DNA of 64,000 nucleotides from Anisakis pegreffii (taxonomy: Eukaryota; Nematoda; Chromadorea; Rhabditida; Anisakidae). Positions 28,358-41,630 of this stretch are shown in pieces (within the stretch, counting starts at the first letter, position 1; each line of letters opens with the position of its first letter). The notes beneath the pieces were generated by a model. It saw only the letters and a program-made list of their open reading frames with translations, did not search any database and had not been told where the DNA came from. Both the position numbers and the translations under genes were made by a program. The DNA is taken from NCBI GenBank assembly GCA_035041965.1, contig JAPYMA010003004.1:96474-160473 (forward strand), read 5' to 3'.

Positions 28358-29271
28358 TTTTTGCCTCGATCGATTCCCTCAACCTTGAGTTCAATTATTA
28401 TCACCTGCTATTATATGATCATTTCAAGCAAGCGCAAAATAATAACACATCAATATTGTAGTTTCGGGGTGAACCTTTCGGATGAAGTGGTAATCTTGTA
28501 ATGAAATTGCTCATGAAAGAGGGCGGTGCTAAATCCCAAAGTGTGAAGGCTGAATGAGGCTCAGCTTCATTCAGTGCGAAATGGAGTGCACCTCAGTTTG
28601 AGCATAAGTTTGAGGCTAAATCCCGTAGTGAACCCGACCCCACGGTAAAGTAAGCCCAGTTTGAGGTTAGTGTGTAGCCTTGCCTCTTTTCATGAACACG
28701 TCAAATGCAAGTTGCTTCATCTCCTATGGGTAAGTTAAAAATTGTCGAAGTTCTGCTTGACAAGAACTTCACGTAGTAGAGACGCGATGTTCCGCAGGTT
28801 ATCACGCAAAGATGTGAACATAATCGCCAATGTGTTTTGCAAGCAGCTGGATGGTTCCAATAATGAAATTACATCAATAACCGTATACGGATCACTAATC
28901 GACTTAAGCTTGAATTTAAATAAGGACGACACTGCCAGTACTCAACACCATGCAATGCTCATGACGAAACTCAATATCACGGTCACTAAAAAATAAGAAT
29001 ACAAAACGGTGACGATATGAACGCGACAACAGTCGTGATTAAAATAAGGAATGTGCCACTGTATTCTGGTACGATATATCGATTGATTTTGCAACCAACT
29101 GCGAAGGAATCGCGATGTGTTCATTGGGAGACTGCCAACATGTGAAATATCAAATAAAGAAGGCGTATCTATATTCCGTCATGGGCAAGCTGACTAAACC
29201 GCAGTCGGTGATTGGGTTTTATCACATCGAATAGATAGCTCATGCACCTTCTGGAGGCGAACGATCAAGAC

Positions 29272-29572
29272 CAGTGATGCATAGCTTGAAAAAAGAAGGC
29301 TCACAAGGCCCACTTGAAAAAGGCTTGTTAGCTCCGGCTCCGCACTTTTTAAAATTATGGCTCCAGCTCCAGCCTCACTTTTTCAAAATTTCGCGTTCGG
29401 CTCTGGCTCCAGTTCGAAAATTTCCTCCGCTCCGCTCCGGTTTCGATTTCGGAGGAATCCGAATTCGGAGAAGAATTACCGTACAAGTCTTAACTCCAGT
29501 TACTGAATGTTGCTGTCTTTTTTGAAGGAAGCCAAAAATATTTTTGTTGGCTCCGGAGCTTAGTCATTACTG
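29272..29572. mobile_element. hAT-like non-autonomous element (MITE), 301 bp
   Basis: The left end reads CAGTGATGCATAGCTT and the inverted right end reads CAGTAATGACTAAGCTCC, an imperfect terminal inverted repeat. Flanks ATCAAGAC (29264-29271) and GTCAGGAC (29573-29580) form an 8-bp target-site duplication with 6/8 identity. The left copy fits the hAT preference nTnnnnAn. The interior is rich in GGCTCC/GGAGCC words and codes for nothing recognisable. Mobilisation would need a hAT transposase in trans; none is in this window. Confidence 0.75.
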
Positions 29573-31066
29573 GTCAGGACTATGAAAATGAGTAGAAAAA
29601 TTCCTGAGATTAACATTAATATTGGAAAAAATAAAAACTGAAAAGTCAAGCTCTAAATTTTTCGAAATTCTCTTCGAGCAAAGAGAAGATTTCAGCGAGT
29701 GAGGAATACTTTACATCTCTGAACATTCAGTTTTCATCAATTCAGTTTCCACGCTCGAATTTCCTCTCGCATCGGCTTTCAAGTCGCACATCCCCTGTGG
29801 TTCACATTTGGGGTAATACGGTAAATACCAGTTTGCGGCAAGGTCCCCTCCACAGGGGTTAACTCTCTGGACGGTTCGACCTCGAACATTTTTCATTCAC
29901 CATTTCACATTTCCTTAATCTATTCATCTGTTCATAAACATATGATGTCATTAAACACCGTTTGGCTAATTGTAAGTGATGATCTTAGCTTTTTGTTCGA
30001 AATTGATTTCTTTTTGGAAAGTACTTTGGTGTGATTAATGTATCCATTCTGTTCTACCACTCAAAATTATCGGTTTGAAATTCCGAAATTTGGATTCAAT
30101 TTTGAAATTTTCGATCAGAATTCGACCGAATCCGCTTTTTTGGAATTGTGATCGAATTTCGGTCGGTTGCAAGTGATCTTAACGTGATCATCACTAGTTT
30201 TTGGATCACTATATCTAAATATGTGATGTTTACTTGTGTTTAGAAATTCCGAGGTAAACAAAGTTCCACGCAATGCAAAGCTCTCCGATTGTAAACAAAA
30301 ACAAAAGAGTCACTGAATTTAAACATATCAAAATCAACGAAATCTCATTCATCGATGAAAATTAATTCTGAGTTTATGCAACTTTTTCGTTTTGTGATAT
30401 TTTTTCTTTTCCAAATGATCATTTTTATATGTTATTAAAAATTAACTATCAAAAATTCTTTTGTTGCATTTACTTTTATTCTCAAATAAATTATCGTTAT
30501 GAGAAGTGCGAGGACATTGAAGAATTTTTAAATGTTGCGGGCGAAAACAAAGGTCAAGAATCACTGATCTATGGAAACGAAAGGTGGGCAGATGGAATCT
30601 TGGGGGTACATCTTCCATAGGCCGTAATGCCCATGTTCTCAACGCTCCGTTTCCAGTTATCTTGTCTCTCCGATATGACTGGAAGTTGAAACAAGTTGTC
30701 TTTATTCAAGTATAATACTTCTGTTATCGTCATTTTGAGAAATTGATGGCTGGAATGATCGGAATGTTGACGTTACACCACATGGTGATTTGGCGAGATC
30801 AAATCACACACCTTTACACTGCTGATGGCAAAGGAACGAGTTCATGGAATTCATTCCCATGCGGAGTGTCCACTTGATTTGTCTTTGCATCTTCAGTAAA
30901 CGACACAAGTCGATCATTGCAGATTGTATGCTCAAAAAATAGAAATCAGTAAACGGTTATCTACGCATTGATTTCAGTCTAAACACATCAATCACACAGT
31001 TGGAAAAAATAATAAAGTAAAATAAAACAAAACAGACGGAAGTGTGTGAAAAGGCCAGGAGATTTC

Positions 31067-31145
31067 GGCAGAAAGATGGTAGGAACTGATTGCCGTATAC
31101 GAAGACACATACGCGGTAATCAGTTTCTACCGTCGAACTGCCTTG
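31067..31145. ncRNA. Long imperfect hairpin, candidate small-RNA precursor
   Basis: GGTAGGAACTGATTGCCG (from 31078) pairs with CGGTAATCAGTTTCTACC (to 31131). The stem is about 24 bp with G-U wobbles, two mismatches and a roughly 6-nt loop. A lower 5-bp stem (GGCAG/CTGCC) is separated by an internal loop. Shape and length resemble a miRNA precursor with a rather short loop. A small inverted-repeat element is the main alternative. No expression evidence is available. Confidence 0.35.
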
Positions 31146-34100
31146 GGCTAAAAGAGTGAGTCAGAAGTTTAATTAATCAGTAATCAGAGAATGAAAATGT
31201 ATTCGCAGTTGCAGCTGAACGTAGTAGAGAATTGCAAAGATTTATAAACATATTTTTAAACGATTTCGCTGGAATGAGTGAATTGGTCGTTATAATGTGT
31301 CGTAGGATGACCATTTGTTTAGTTAGAGTTTTGGGTTGAACCGACGTGATTCAGTCAATGAAATATGTTATGTAGCAAGTGTAGATTAGATTTAGCCGTA
31401 AGAATGTGTAATGTTTCAAGGCAAAACGATCGAAGGTGGTCATGATGTGAGACAGGAGATGTTTTGCATTTCATTTTTTAATGTGTAATTCGTAAATAAT
31501 GTTTTTGTAAATTTTATAATCAAATGCTAATTTTTCCATCGCGGCTGCGAATTTCACGGACGCACTCTAGCAGACGTCGAATGTATAGCTGGGAAGCAGT
31601 CATGTAAACAAATAGACCTCGTAAATTGAGGATACAGAGGAGCAGTCAGGATTCATAAGAAGCTGTAATGCCGAACGATGGTCTGAAAGAAGTTATACAC
31701 CGAGATCTTGTTATGTTATTCTCAGTGGAAGGAAGAGAAGAGTCATTCATCATATAGTTATATCGAGAAATTAAAGCATGCAAACCAACATAGTCACATC
31801 ATACTTGGAATCAATATAGCGAGATATTATTTTTGGATCATGAACAAACACATTTTAAGGCTTCTCGAAGTTTTGAAAGATTATCAAGGATCTAATGGAA
31901 ATTGATGTGATCTAAGCCTTAACATCATCAGTGTTTAAACGTAAGCGAACATCATGTGGCGAGTATTCTCGTGAATTACATAAACAACGGAGGCTAGCGA
32001 ATACTACTTTCAGGTAGTCGACTTGTTTTGTATTGTTTCGAGAAAGAAGATCCAATCTTTATGTGGAACTTTCTGTTTATTAAAAAACATTCAATCCAGA
32101 TACCTCATGGTCGGATTTGTCACTAAATGTTTCGGTGGAACGGAATCGGAATCTTTTGCGAAATCAATATGGATACAATCTGCAATACTGCCGTTTTGCA
32201 ACCTGTGAATTCAGTGAGATAGACTAGAAAGATGTTGCATTTTGAAAGGATTAAGTGCTAATAATACAGAGAAATACGATTATAGGACGAAAGAAATGCT
32301 AACAATAAGGTTTGAGTGGGAAAGAAAGACTCGAATATGTGGCATCAAACACAATTCAGTGACATCGGCCAGTTCCTGGCGTGAATCTTTTTGTAAATAT
32401 TGTTTGATCAATGAAGTTTCCCACAGTTCGCGAACTACATTTAAGTCCACAATTATAGCAGAATATTGAAAGTAATAAAATTCGGAAGACTACTTCAACC
32501 ACTCAACGTTTCCTTCATTGCAATCAGTTTGATCTACAAGAGAATTGTTTCTCACTTCTCAATGAATTTCTTGACTGTGTAATAATTTTGAACTTCATTA
32601 ATGATACGTAAGTCATCCCCTACATATTGCTATTAATTAATCATCACCATTGGTCACATTAATTAGCGTTACTCCACCAACTTGACAATCACTTTCAGTG
32701 TTTTTGAATCTACTTAAATGTAATAAATTCCAGTTATTACTTGATGTTCACTAGAATTTGTAGAACAAATTTCAAATGAATAATTTGTTGTGGCCGAAAA
32801 CGTATGACTTTTATTCACCTGTCACCAAGAAACGTCGAACTGCATCCAATTCTTAGGGTGCCTACGACGACGTTCGCCAAATCCTATCCGTACAAATATC
32901 AGTAAAAATTCACACGTGACCAGTTATGTCGACCGTTATCGATGCCTCAGTACTGGCAAACCAAAGATGTTCGAGATGAAAGAAATCACGAGTTTCTATC
33001 ATCTGATTAGTACGAAGCTGCAGCAAGCGTGCCCCTTTCCGCAGTTTTTAATCGTCGATGCAAAAGTTCATCGACCAAACTGTCGTGAGACGGTACTTAG
33101 TCCATATTAGCGATTCTCTATTTTCTAACACAGAAATCCTGTCTGTGTGAAATTGTTTGGTGCAGCAACAATTGATAATAGCGTTAAGGACCTACATTCC
33201 ATGTAGAAACAGGCATCAACGAGCATGTTCATGTTCTTGAGAATACATTACTAACTTGGACGGAACAACGATTCGGCATCGATTTTGTCGTTTTAGATTC
33301 TGTCTCAACACTTGCCTCGAAAACGGTGCAAAAGTGTTTAGGCGAGAGAGTGCACTTTTCATGCGGGGTGTCATTGTAATAACCCATCTCTCAATTTTCT
33401 CGATCATTTTTCATGTGGTGCACTTTTTTCCAAGAATGGTTTGAAAAAAGTGAACGACCAATGCTTACTGCTAGACTTCAAAGATCCGGAGAGGTGATGT
33501 TTTGGCCGCAGCAAAGAAGTTTTGACCTTATGCTGGAGCTAGTGTTTGCAAAGTTCCTAAAAATTTTTCAATCTCAGGATTCAGCTGCTTTAGAAATATA
33601 GAAGTGTCACGTGTTCATCATATTCGTTCTGAATCAATGCATTCATAATCAATTGAAAAAATTTTTTTGACGAATCGTAAAGTAGATAGCATTTTAAAGT
33701 CTGAAAACAAAGCATCAACACCCTAAGAAAAGTACAATTCAGTGTAACATCATCAGTTAATTTTTGTGTAATAATAGCTCAAAATTTTCGGTGAATAACT
33801 TCAATGGATTATTTTTTAGTTGCGCATATCTGAAATAAAAGGTCACTACTTACATTTCTCTTTAACATTTCATTTTGAAAAGTTTCTAACTCATTAAAAC
33901 TGCATTACACAGATAACAGAATTCAAATATAAGAAGATAAAAATAATGAGAATAGAACCGTTGACAAGTTGCAATGATCATCAACATTTCAGCAAAAAAA
34001 TCAGAAAAAGAATACAATACAATTCATCAGGGAAAACAATTATAGAATATAATCTATGGAAATTAGAAATGTGTTCTTAGAAACGCTGGAGGGTTAATTG

Positions 34101-36349
34101 TTGAATTGCTCATTCACGCTCCCTTTTGTATAGAGAAAAGAAAATGCCGATGAAACTCGTTCATTTTCGACGCTTGTCGGTGAAATCGAACAAATTTTCC
34201 ACATTCACCGCTCTTTCCTTCGTTTATTGGTACAAATGCATTTCGGAGAAAATTATATGGTTCACATTTTCAACTTTACCTCAGCAAACGAGATTTCAGG
34301 AATTCAGCATTAATTCCGTTTCTCTTTTTAACGAAAATCACCGGACATGAATGGAGGGAACGACTGCTGTGTAAATCAAGATGAGTGCTGTGAAATGCCT
34401 TGTTTCGTCCAATCCGGAAATCCCGCATTGTGTTTGAACATAACCTCCGTGAACGCGATTCAGAAGTCGCATCCCAAGATCCCGTTCAAACACTCGTCGA
34501 GGCTGTGATAAACCAGAATAGTGGTTCTTTGAATATATGAATTGACAATTACATAGTGAAGATCGACTGAAAATTTCAGCCATACAGCCTCATTGTTAAG
34601 AAGTCATGGCATCTTTTTATATGAGGCATATCGTCTAGATTTATCTAAAATGAAAGGGATCATCCCATTGTTTGCCACTGCCGAATCATTGCTCCAGAAA
34701 TGATGGAATACGACTCATTCGTTTTATTTTTCATCGCAGCATGCAGAAACGGTACCCATTCATATGGGGGGGGGAGGGGAGGAAGAATAAGAACAAGAAG
34801 AATAAGAATATGAAGAAGAAGAGGAAGCAGATGTAATAGACTTTCCAGTATTTAGTTTTGGACGAGCCTCATACAGATGTTGACGGCGTTTCAAGAAACT
34901 TTTGGCCATTTTTTTTTCAATCGCGCAGAAGTGCTTCGATCAACAATGGTATTTAAAATGGAGTTTGAGAATTGGGAACTTAAATACAATTGCGACTGTA
35001 GAAAACTTGAAGGAAGGAGCAGAGTGTGGAGGATTACCTAGATGACATCAGGGAAAAAGTACACACTGAAAAAATGATGGAAAAAATGCAGTAGTCTCAT
35101 GGATTAGTTCGGCCAATTGAAACGGCAATCAATACTAATGCGACAGACAACAGCGAGAGTGCCTTCAGGCCGTCATTACTGCTTGCCCGTTAGGCATTTC
35201 AGTGGGCTGAGCGCCGTATTCGTATACTGTATTTTTTCCGTTCACTTGCAATTTTTTCACAACTTTTCCACATTCAAACCCCCATAACTTCTGAACGTGG
35301 TTACTATTTTTATATTAAAAACCAACTTATTTGGTAGAGCTTTTTAATCTACACAAAATGAGCCTATTCACTTTGCTCAACTCTTGTTCCTTCACCCTGA
35401 AATTTGGTACTACATAAATGTGTCTTTCATTTTTGCCCAATATTTTCTACTTTGAGACCGCTCAAGTTTTTTTATATTGGACGTATCTTAGTATATGATA
35501 GTCCATGTGACAGAGAATTTTCTTTTCTACAAAACGGTTACAATTTCTTCAATCAATCCGCACTGAATCACCCCTCAAAACGGTCCTTTTCTGATATACC
35601 ATCGGTATAAATTTTGCTCATTCAAGCGCTCAATCACACATGACCTATGTTTGCGCGTGCTCCTCGCTGACTCCGCCCGTGCGCTCGGACACGTTTTTAT
35701 GGCGAAGTGCGACGACGCGGTGCGTACATTGAGGAATTTATCGATTGTTGTATAATCGTTGTGTCACATTCAGTTCTGGTTTTAACGTGATCCAGTCTTC
35801 CTGACCAGTCCCAGTTTTACGATTGCGTGCTTAAGCTTTTTGTAGGTGGTCAAGGCGTGCACTTATTAGGCAAAGTTTGGAAGTTATTTTCATTTTCAAA
35901 AATAATGATGTACTCAATTTGTGGGAAATATCATGTAGTATGAACATTTTGATTCTTATTTTGCCAGTTTCAAGCATCCCATTTCACATAACAGTTCCGC
36001 ACTTCACAATAAACCATTCAACTTCGAACAAAATATACCTCAGGAAGGCTTTATTTAAAACCCGTTGCGTCGTCTACTATCCGTTCGCAAGCACGAAATG
36101 GTGTGGGTTGTTGGGCTTTCATCGAGTGGTCGGTTTTATTCAGTACGATGCCAGCTTCGATCTGTGTATTATGCCAATTTGATTCATTAACGTGACGTAA
36201 ACGACTTCACATGATGTTACATGCCCAGCTATACGCAAATGGTTTTGAATCACCATGAACTGGCCACTGAATTGACTTAGTCAAGCTGAATCGTTTTCAG
36301 TGGTCATTGAATCAGAAGAAAAGAATCGCATTCTGGTTACTTATCGATC

Positions 36350-39300
36350 ATGTCACCAAGAAAGCGATCCCGTTCGAACAGTTCAAGTTCTAGCTCGAGA
36401 TCTAGGTTAGGAACAAGCTGTCATAGGAGCTGTTCACTTTACTGCTTCATAATCTCTGATTATCATATATGAGGTCATCATTTCGTTGTTCAGTATTGGA
36501 AAATTTTTGTGTTTTGCCATTGGCATTTTGATTTTATTTGAATGTGTTGATGGAAAACTGTAAAAATAAGTATATATAACAGGTGTTATAAGTACTTGGA
36601 ATATTTAGTAAACACCACATTAAAACCCGGTGAACATCGAAGAAACTTGTGAAATTTAAGTTCGAAATCAAAAAGTCGCAGTCGTTCACGATCACGTAGT
36701 AGAAGTAAAACCTATTCCCCCGATCGCAATGAGGAAGGACGTCTTCACGTCACAAACATCGATGAAACGGTTCGTGCAAAGGATCTTGAAGAGGCATTCG
36801 GGTATAATTTTCATTAATAATTAACATTCTCTCTTTATTTTCATCATTCACGCATATCCAGCAGCATGTTTGTTTCATTGCAGCTACACGATTTTTAATT
36901 GTTACGTAATTTCATTTACCTTGGCAGAAATGACCGGAGACTCAGGCCGAATTTTGATTTTAATGGATATCACGAAATGCTTTTGGAAGCACTGAGCTAG
37001 GTGGAGAAAATTTTTCATTGAAGAATATTCGATGAGCAGTGTCCGTCAGAAATACAAATGTTTTGTGCAGTAATGCGTATATGCGTATGTTTTGTGTAGT
37101 AATGCAAAACATGGTTTAGGTGTCAATAGGTTGAACAGTTAATAGGTGCATCGATTGTCTTGTGGCTGTTGATATAATGGATAACACTTCAGGCGTTTCG
37201 GTAAAATAATAGATATCTGGGTTGCCAGTTATCCACCGTTGTTCGCATTCGTTGTGTTCAAATCCAGATCCGAAGCAGATCAGGCTCTAGCTGCTATCAA
37301 TAATACGTAACTTTTGATTACATATTCCCATTTTCAACAGTTATTCATTCCTTCATCAAAAATTCACTAATTGATGTGACGGATTGATTTTGAGTAACTA
37401 ATTGTTATTCATGTACTGAAAAATTCATTGCATAATCGAAACCCGAACAAAATGTGTATAATAAACAAAGCACAACAGAACAGAACTAATGAGACACATC
37501 GTTTTCATATGATTAAAAGTCGGATTACTGTTCAGTTAATTGATCAGCTGTTAATTTGCTTTGAATCATGAAAGAGTGTATATGAACTGATGACAGTGCA
37601 TAAATGGGTAAGTTCATCCTGAGCAAGTCATATTCAGGTATATTCGTAACAACCGTGTTCGTGTTTCGATAGCACTTCCACGTGTTCGTGCATCAGATCG
37701 TTATCGTTCTTGGGGTGGTGGAGGTGGTGGTGGGGGTGGCGGAGGATATTACGGCGGTGGTGGAGGTTACGGAAGGTCGCTTCGTGCTTCATTTCTCTCT
37801 TTATTCAAGATCCTGTTCAGAAGAATGTATTCATTTGGATGTTGCGCTGCATATATTTTGTAGTGCATCTTTGTGTTGTAATGTAACTAGTGCACTCTAT
37901 TGTTGATCTTCATTTGGACGATATTACATCTGAAAGCATATGGAATGAATATAAATCTTAAGATATGGAAGTGGTGTAGTGGAGGTGGTTACGGTGGAGG
38001 ACGTTACAATGACCATTATGGAGGACGGTACGGTGGTGGGGGGTACAGAGATCGTGATTACATGTAGCAGAAGGTCGCTTTTTGTTTTGAAGATTGCTTT
38101 TCATTTTGCTTTCATTCAAATTAAATGTGATGATAACTAATGAGTGGTACTGCTTCCTTTTGCAGTGATTGTTTATTCAGATCATCAGAAACATTTCGCA
38201 GCAGTAGTAATAGAAAATTTTTTGGATGGGTTATATTTGCTTTTTGATGTTGACTGCTAAAAGAAATGCTGCATTAGACATGGTTGAACTGATGCGCTCG
38301 TTCAGTTCTACGTTTGTATGTTTCACGCATTTCATTGGCATTTTGTCGGGAACGGTGGGGGACTTTTTCATTCGAAATAATTGCTTATCACAAAAAGTGA
38401 AATGTCATTTGCGAATAATTCATTGATAGCGAGAGCTATGAGCGGAGATTCGTTTCGAAGTTTGGTAGCATAAGAAATAATTGTGATTGATTAAACGATA
38501 AACGGAGTTTATTATAGCTGTATAGTAAGATAGAATAGGTGAATGGTAATAAGTGATGGTAGTGCTGTGGTTGGTTATCGAAATGAATGCAAAGTGTTGG
38601 TTGGTTGAATGAAGCAAACAGCCAAACATACAAACCTCAGTCCTTGATCTCTACTGACACAAATGGTTCGGTGTTGTGTGGTGGTGCGATGATCATTGAC
38701 ACTGGTGTATAGTTATGATGGTGTATGGTCATGGCTAATTGACGATTTGGTTTGATTTGGTTTTTGGTGTTTGGTTTGGTATATTTGGGCATGAGCATCG
38801 TGTGGTATCGATGATGATGCTGCTTATCGATTGGGTTGTTCATATTACTGATTGCTTTTCGTTAAAGGTCCAATTTTTTTGATTGTGTTCCTCATCATAT
38901 TGCAGTTTGAAGTCATCTTTTTCCTTCATCTGAGACACCTCCATATTCACCCATTGAAACATGAATTCATTACACAATTTAAGATACAAATTATCTTCAT
39001 CAGCAGAATTATGTCGTTTTCCTTACTGAATGGTCCGAAGGGTGAATAGTTTAATAAAGAAATTTGTCAGTTCACTTGTAAATATTCACTCTAGAACAAT
39101 GAGCTGTAATCAAAATTTGCATAGTGTTTATTAAAACAAAGAGTTTCTTGCAAGTTCTGCAGGTTATTGACTATTGAATTCCAAGTTGATGAGAATATCA
39201 CTGCTATAAATTTTTGATGTGTTTCGCTCTGAGTGGTGTACTTCTGAGCTTATAGCTTTCTACAGGCAGTCGTCATTTGCATAACAGCAGGCCCAAAAAT

Positions 39301-40223
39301 TTGGTCCCAAATACGGACATAATTATGCAGATATAAACTTAGCTTCAAATGATCTACTATTTATGGGTCAACATAATTCTTTGGTCATTATTTCGCGCGT
39401 TTTAGTCGTTCAAAAAACTTACTTATTTAGCAGTAATCAGACACTGTCTTCTAGTTGCATTCTTCTTGTATGATTGTATTCGAATTGAATTGACAAAGAT
39501 GATCGTCCAATTTCTACTCAAGGTCAAACAAACCAAATAGCGTGAGGGTCTTTATGTTCAGTTAGTGAGTTCACATTCATCCAAGTGTTGTGTTGCAAAA
39601 TTGCTGTTATCATTATTGACATTCATCATTATTATTCTCAGTTATCCGATTGTCATAGTGTCTTAAAGTTTGCAAACTGTTGTTTGTAATCGGAAGTGTT
39701 GACATATTGATATTTGCAGACGTCGATCGCCATCTCCACGGCGTGATCGAGACCGAGATCGTGGACGTGACAGAGACCGTCGCAGAAGGTTTGCACTCCT
39801 TTCTTTCTCGTCTCGTTGCGCACTTAAATCAATAATCGTCAAAGAAGTTGAATTCAACAGCATTTGAGAATATTTGTTCATTTGATGTGAAATTGAATAA
39901 TATGATAAGAGCATTGATTTGGATGGATAAACTATGCAAGAAGTGGATATTGATGAGATGCAGTAAACATTGATATCATTATTATAAAATGTCTTTTAGA
40001 TCATCATCGAGATCATCATGATCTGAAAGTCATTTTATAATGATGATATCAATGTCAGTATTGAATGAAACACCTATTGATTTGTTTGGGATGTGAGCAC
40101 ATCAGATGAGGTCAGCTGTTTTGATATCATTGTTATGAAGTGTCTTTTAGATCACCGTCGAGTTCATCGTCTACTGCTTCGAGAGCGTCATCGAGAGGTC
40201 GTAAGAGGAGTGAAAGTCGTTAA
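36350..40223 (+). CDS. SR-family splicing factor with one RRM and alternative C-termini
   Basis: Exons 36350-36405, 36661-36801, 37193-37306 and 37638-37775 join in phase. Exon 37980-38067 then ends the short form (178 aa), or 39720-39788 plus 40151-40223 ends the long form (196 aa). Seen: an N-terminal RS region, an RRM with RNP2-like LHVTNI and RNP1-like FAFVVF, the SRSF3/7-type WVASYPPLFAFVVF, a poly-Gly/Tyr linker, and RRRSPSPRRDRDRDRGRD plus a Ser-rich tail in the long form. The short form instead continues in Gly/Arg/Tyr repeats. Family knowledge: SR proteins bind exonic enhancers and are phosphorylated by SRPK/CLK. RS segments on both sides of the RRM recall Tra2, while the RRM itself looks like SRSF3/7 (C. 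elegans RSP-6). An acceptor (CGTTTTCAG, to 36300) lies 49 nt before the ATG. Confidence 0.85.
39967..40055. repeat. Imperfect 89-bp palindrome carrying a duplicated splice acceptor
   Basis: The left arm ACATTGATATCATTATTATA is matched in reverse by ATAATGATGATATCAATGT at the right end, with AGATCATCATCGAGATC at the centre. The left arm is also a degenerate direct copy of 40120-40165, the acceptor and start of the real last SR exon (both contain TGTCTTTTAGATCA). The palindrome lies in the last intron. Using its acceptor would give an in-phase exon at 40000-40021 encoding RSSSRSS then stop, ending a 179-aa protein. Confidence 0.85.
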
Positions 40224-41630
40224 TACCATCCTCATTTATTATTGGTCATCTATCAATGTTGCTAACATTACATCCTATTTTGTTGTTCCTTGTTTAACAT
40301 AATCATCATTAATGCTTTTATCGTATCAATAAAAATGGGCGCATTACGAAAGTTAACTTAATTAAATCCATTCATCCAACAAGTTTCATTACTTGCATTG
40401 ACAATTTGCTTCATAGGATAACGAGCTATCGGGTAAAAACGTTTTTGGCGTATAATTCTTTCGATTTGTTTCTCGTTGAGCGTTTCTGAGATCTCGAAAT
40501 GTGTCTCCTCACAACCTCTTTCCTGTTTTTTCTGCTATTATCGTCATAGCTTTTATTTCATTCATTATGATTATATTCATTTGTTGACATTGATTCTATT
40601 AAATCGTTGTTAGTAATTAGAAAGGATGCATACAGTTGTATTATTCCGAAGATGATTCCATCAATCCAAATCAAAAGTTTAGATAATCACCGGCGTACTA
40701 CGATAACAGGGACCGAAAGTTCTATCGTAGGTCAGCTTCGGTTGTGAGTCTGGGAAATGTTAGAAAATTTGCGCTTCCTCATTGATTGTGAATAAGCTTG
40801 CCTCGTCAAGAATTGCTTATAGATAATATCGTTTTAAAGTGTAATCTCGTCTTACGGACGCAGTTCATTCAAACAATTGAAGCACTCTTTTCCACTGTAA
40901 TCAGTAGAGAATGAATTAACTGAATGCAGCTAACTCAATTTCTGTTGTTGCAAATTTTCGCGATGAACTTATCGTTAGGTTCCCGTCTTTAAGCGTGTAA
41001 CATTTTCGACTGCCTTTGAGACGTGTACGAGCAACTTAATTTCAATGAGCCTTTGAGCGTCCTGAATAAATTCAAAACTTTATTCTGAATTAGTAGAAAT
41101 TTTAGAAAAAAATTTATTTGTGGTAAATTCACCTCTCAAATTAGTTTAAAGATTTACATAATTGCTATTATCTCATAGTCAGACCTGTTTTGCCGGTGCA
41201 GATTTTCGTTTTGGCTGTTTTAAATTTGAAAAAAAATGTTTTGAGATTCATTGTTGTGATTACGGCTAGTTGGCTCGCGAGTCAGCGATTACTTCTACTT
41301 TAAATATTATTGTTGTATTTTATTTATTTGTTTATTGATTTTACCGTTGTTCTTCTATTTCATCCAATAAATTTCTCATCTTGTTCAACTTTTTCAAACA
41401 GTTCCCTAAATCATCTTCTATGTTCAGTCAATTAACGATAAGTCACACATTTAATGCAGTCATATACAGATTGTTTTATGATCATTTTGCAATGACTTTA
41501 CAAGATAACGTCGAATATTCGTACGAATCTGTTGAATACGATTTTCGTACAAGTTTCTCAACGCAGAGAATGATTCCTGTCATAAATTGGTTGTTGAATT
41601 AATGGCAGAGAGGTTTTACTGAAGAAGCAT
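40224..41630. other. Region between SR gene and asparaginase-like gene
   Basis: Expected to hold the 3' UTRs of two convergent genes. A stretch at about 40688-40725 reads SPAYYDNRDRKFYRR on the plus strand, SR-tail-like, but its acceptor is out of phase with the SR gene. It may be a decayed or alternative exon. Confidence 0.4.

Larger units (their letters stand above)
28358..36349. other. Gene-poor region between the angiomotin-like and SR protein genes
   Basis: About 8 kb without a supported gene. It contains a word-rich island (28530-28690), a hAT-like MITE (29272-29572), a strong hairpin (31067-31145), a G-run near 34770, and a CpG-rich patch at about 35650-35730 that may be promoter DNA for the SR gene. 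Several frames of 60-100 residues occur, for example 32916-33110 and 35877-36182. None shows a recognised motif or an exon partner. Confidence 0.4.

Noticed and set aside
29711..29896. Cys-containing frame (-), with CCCCTGTGG/CCACAGGGG inverted words
   Set aside because: No partner exon, no recognised family, and the inverted words explain part of the composition.
37682..37906. Val-rich frame (+) inside the SR gene
   Set aside because: Shadow of the poly-Gly exon in another frame.
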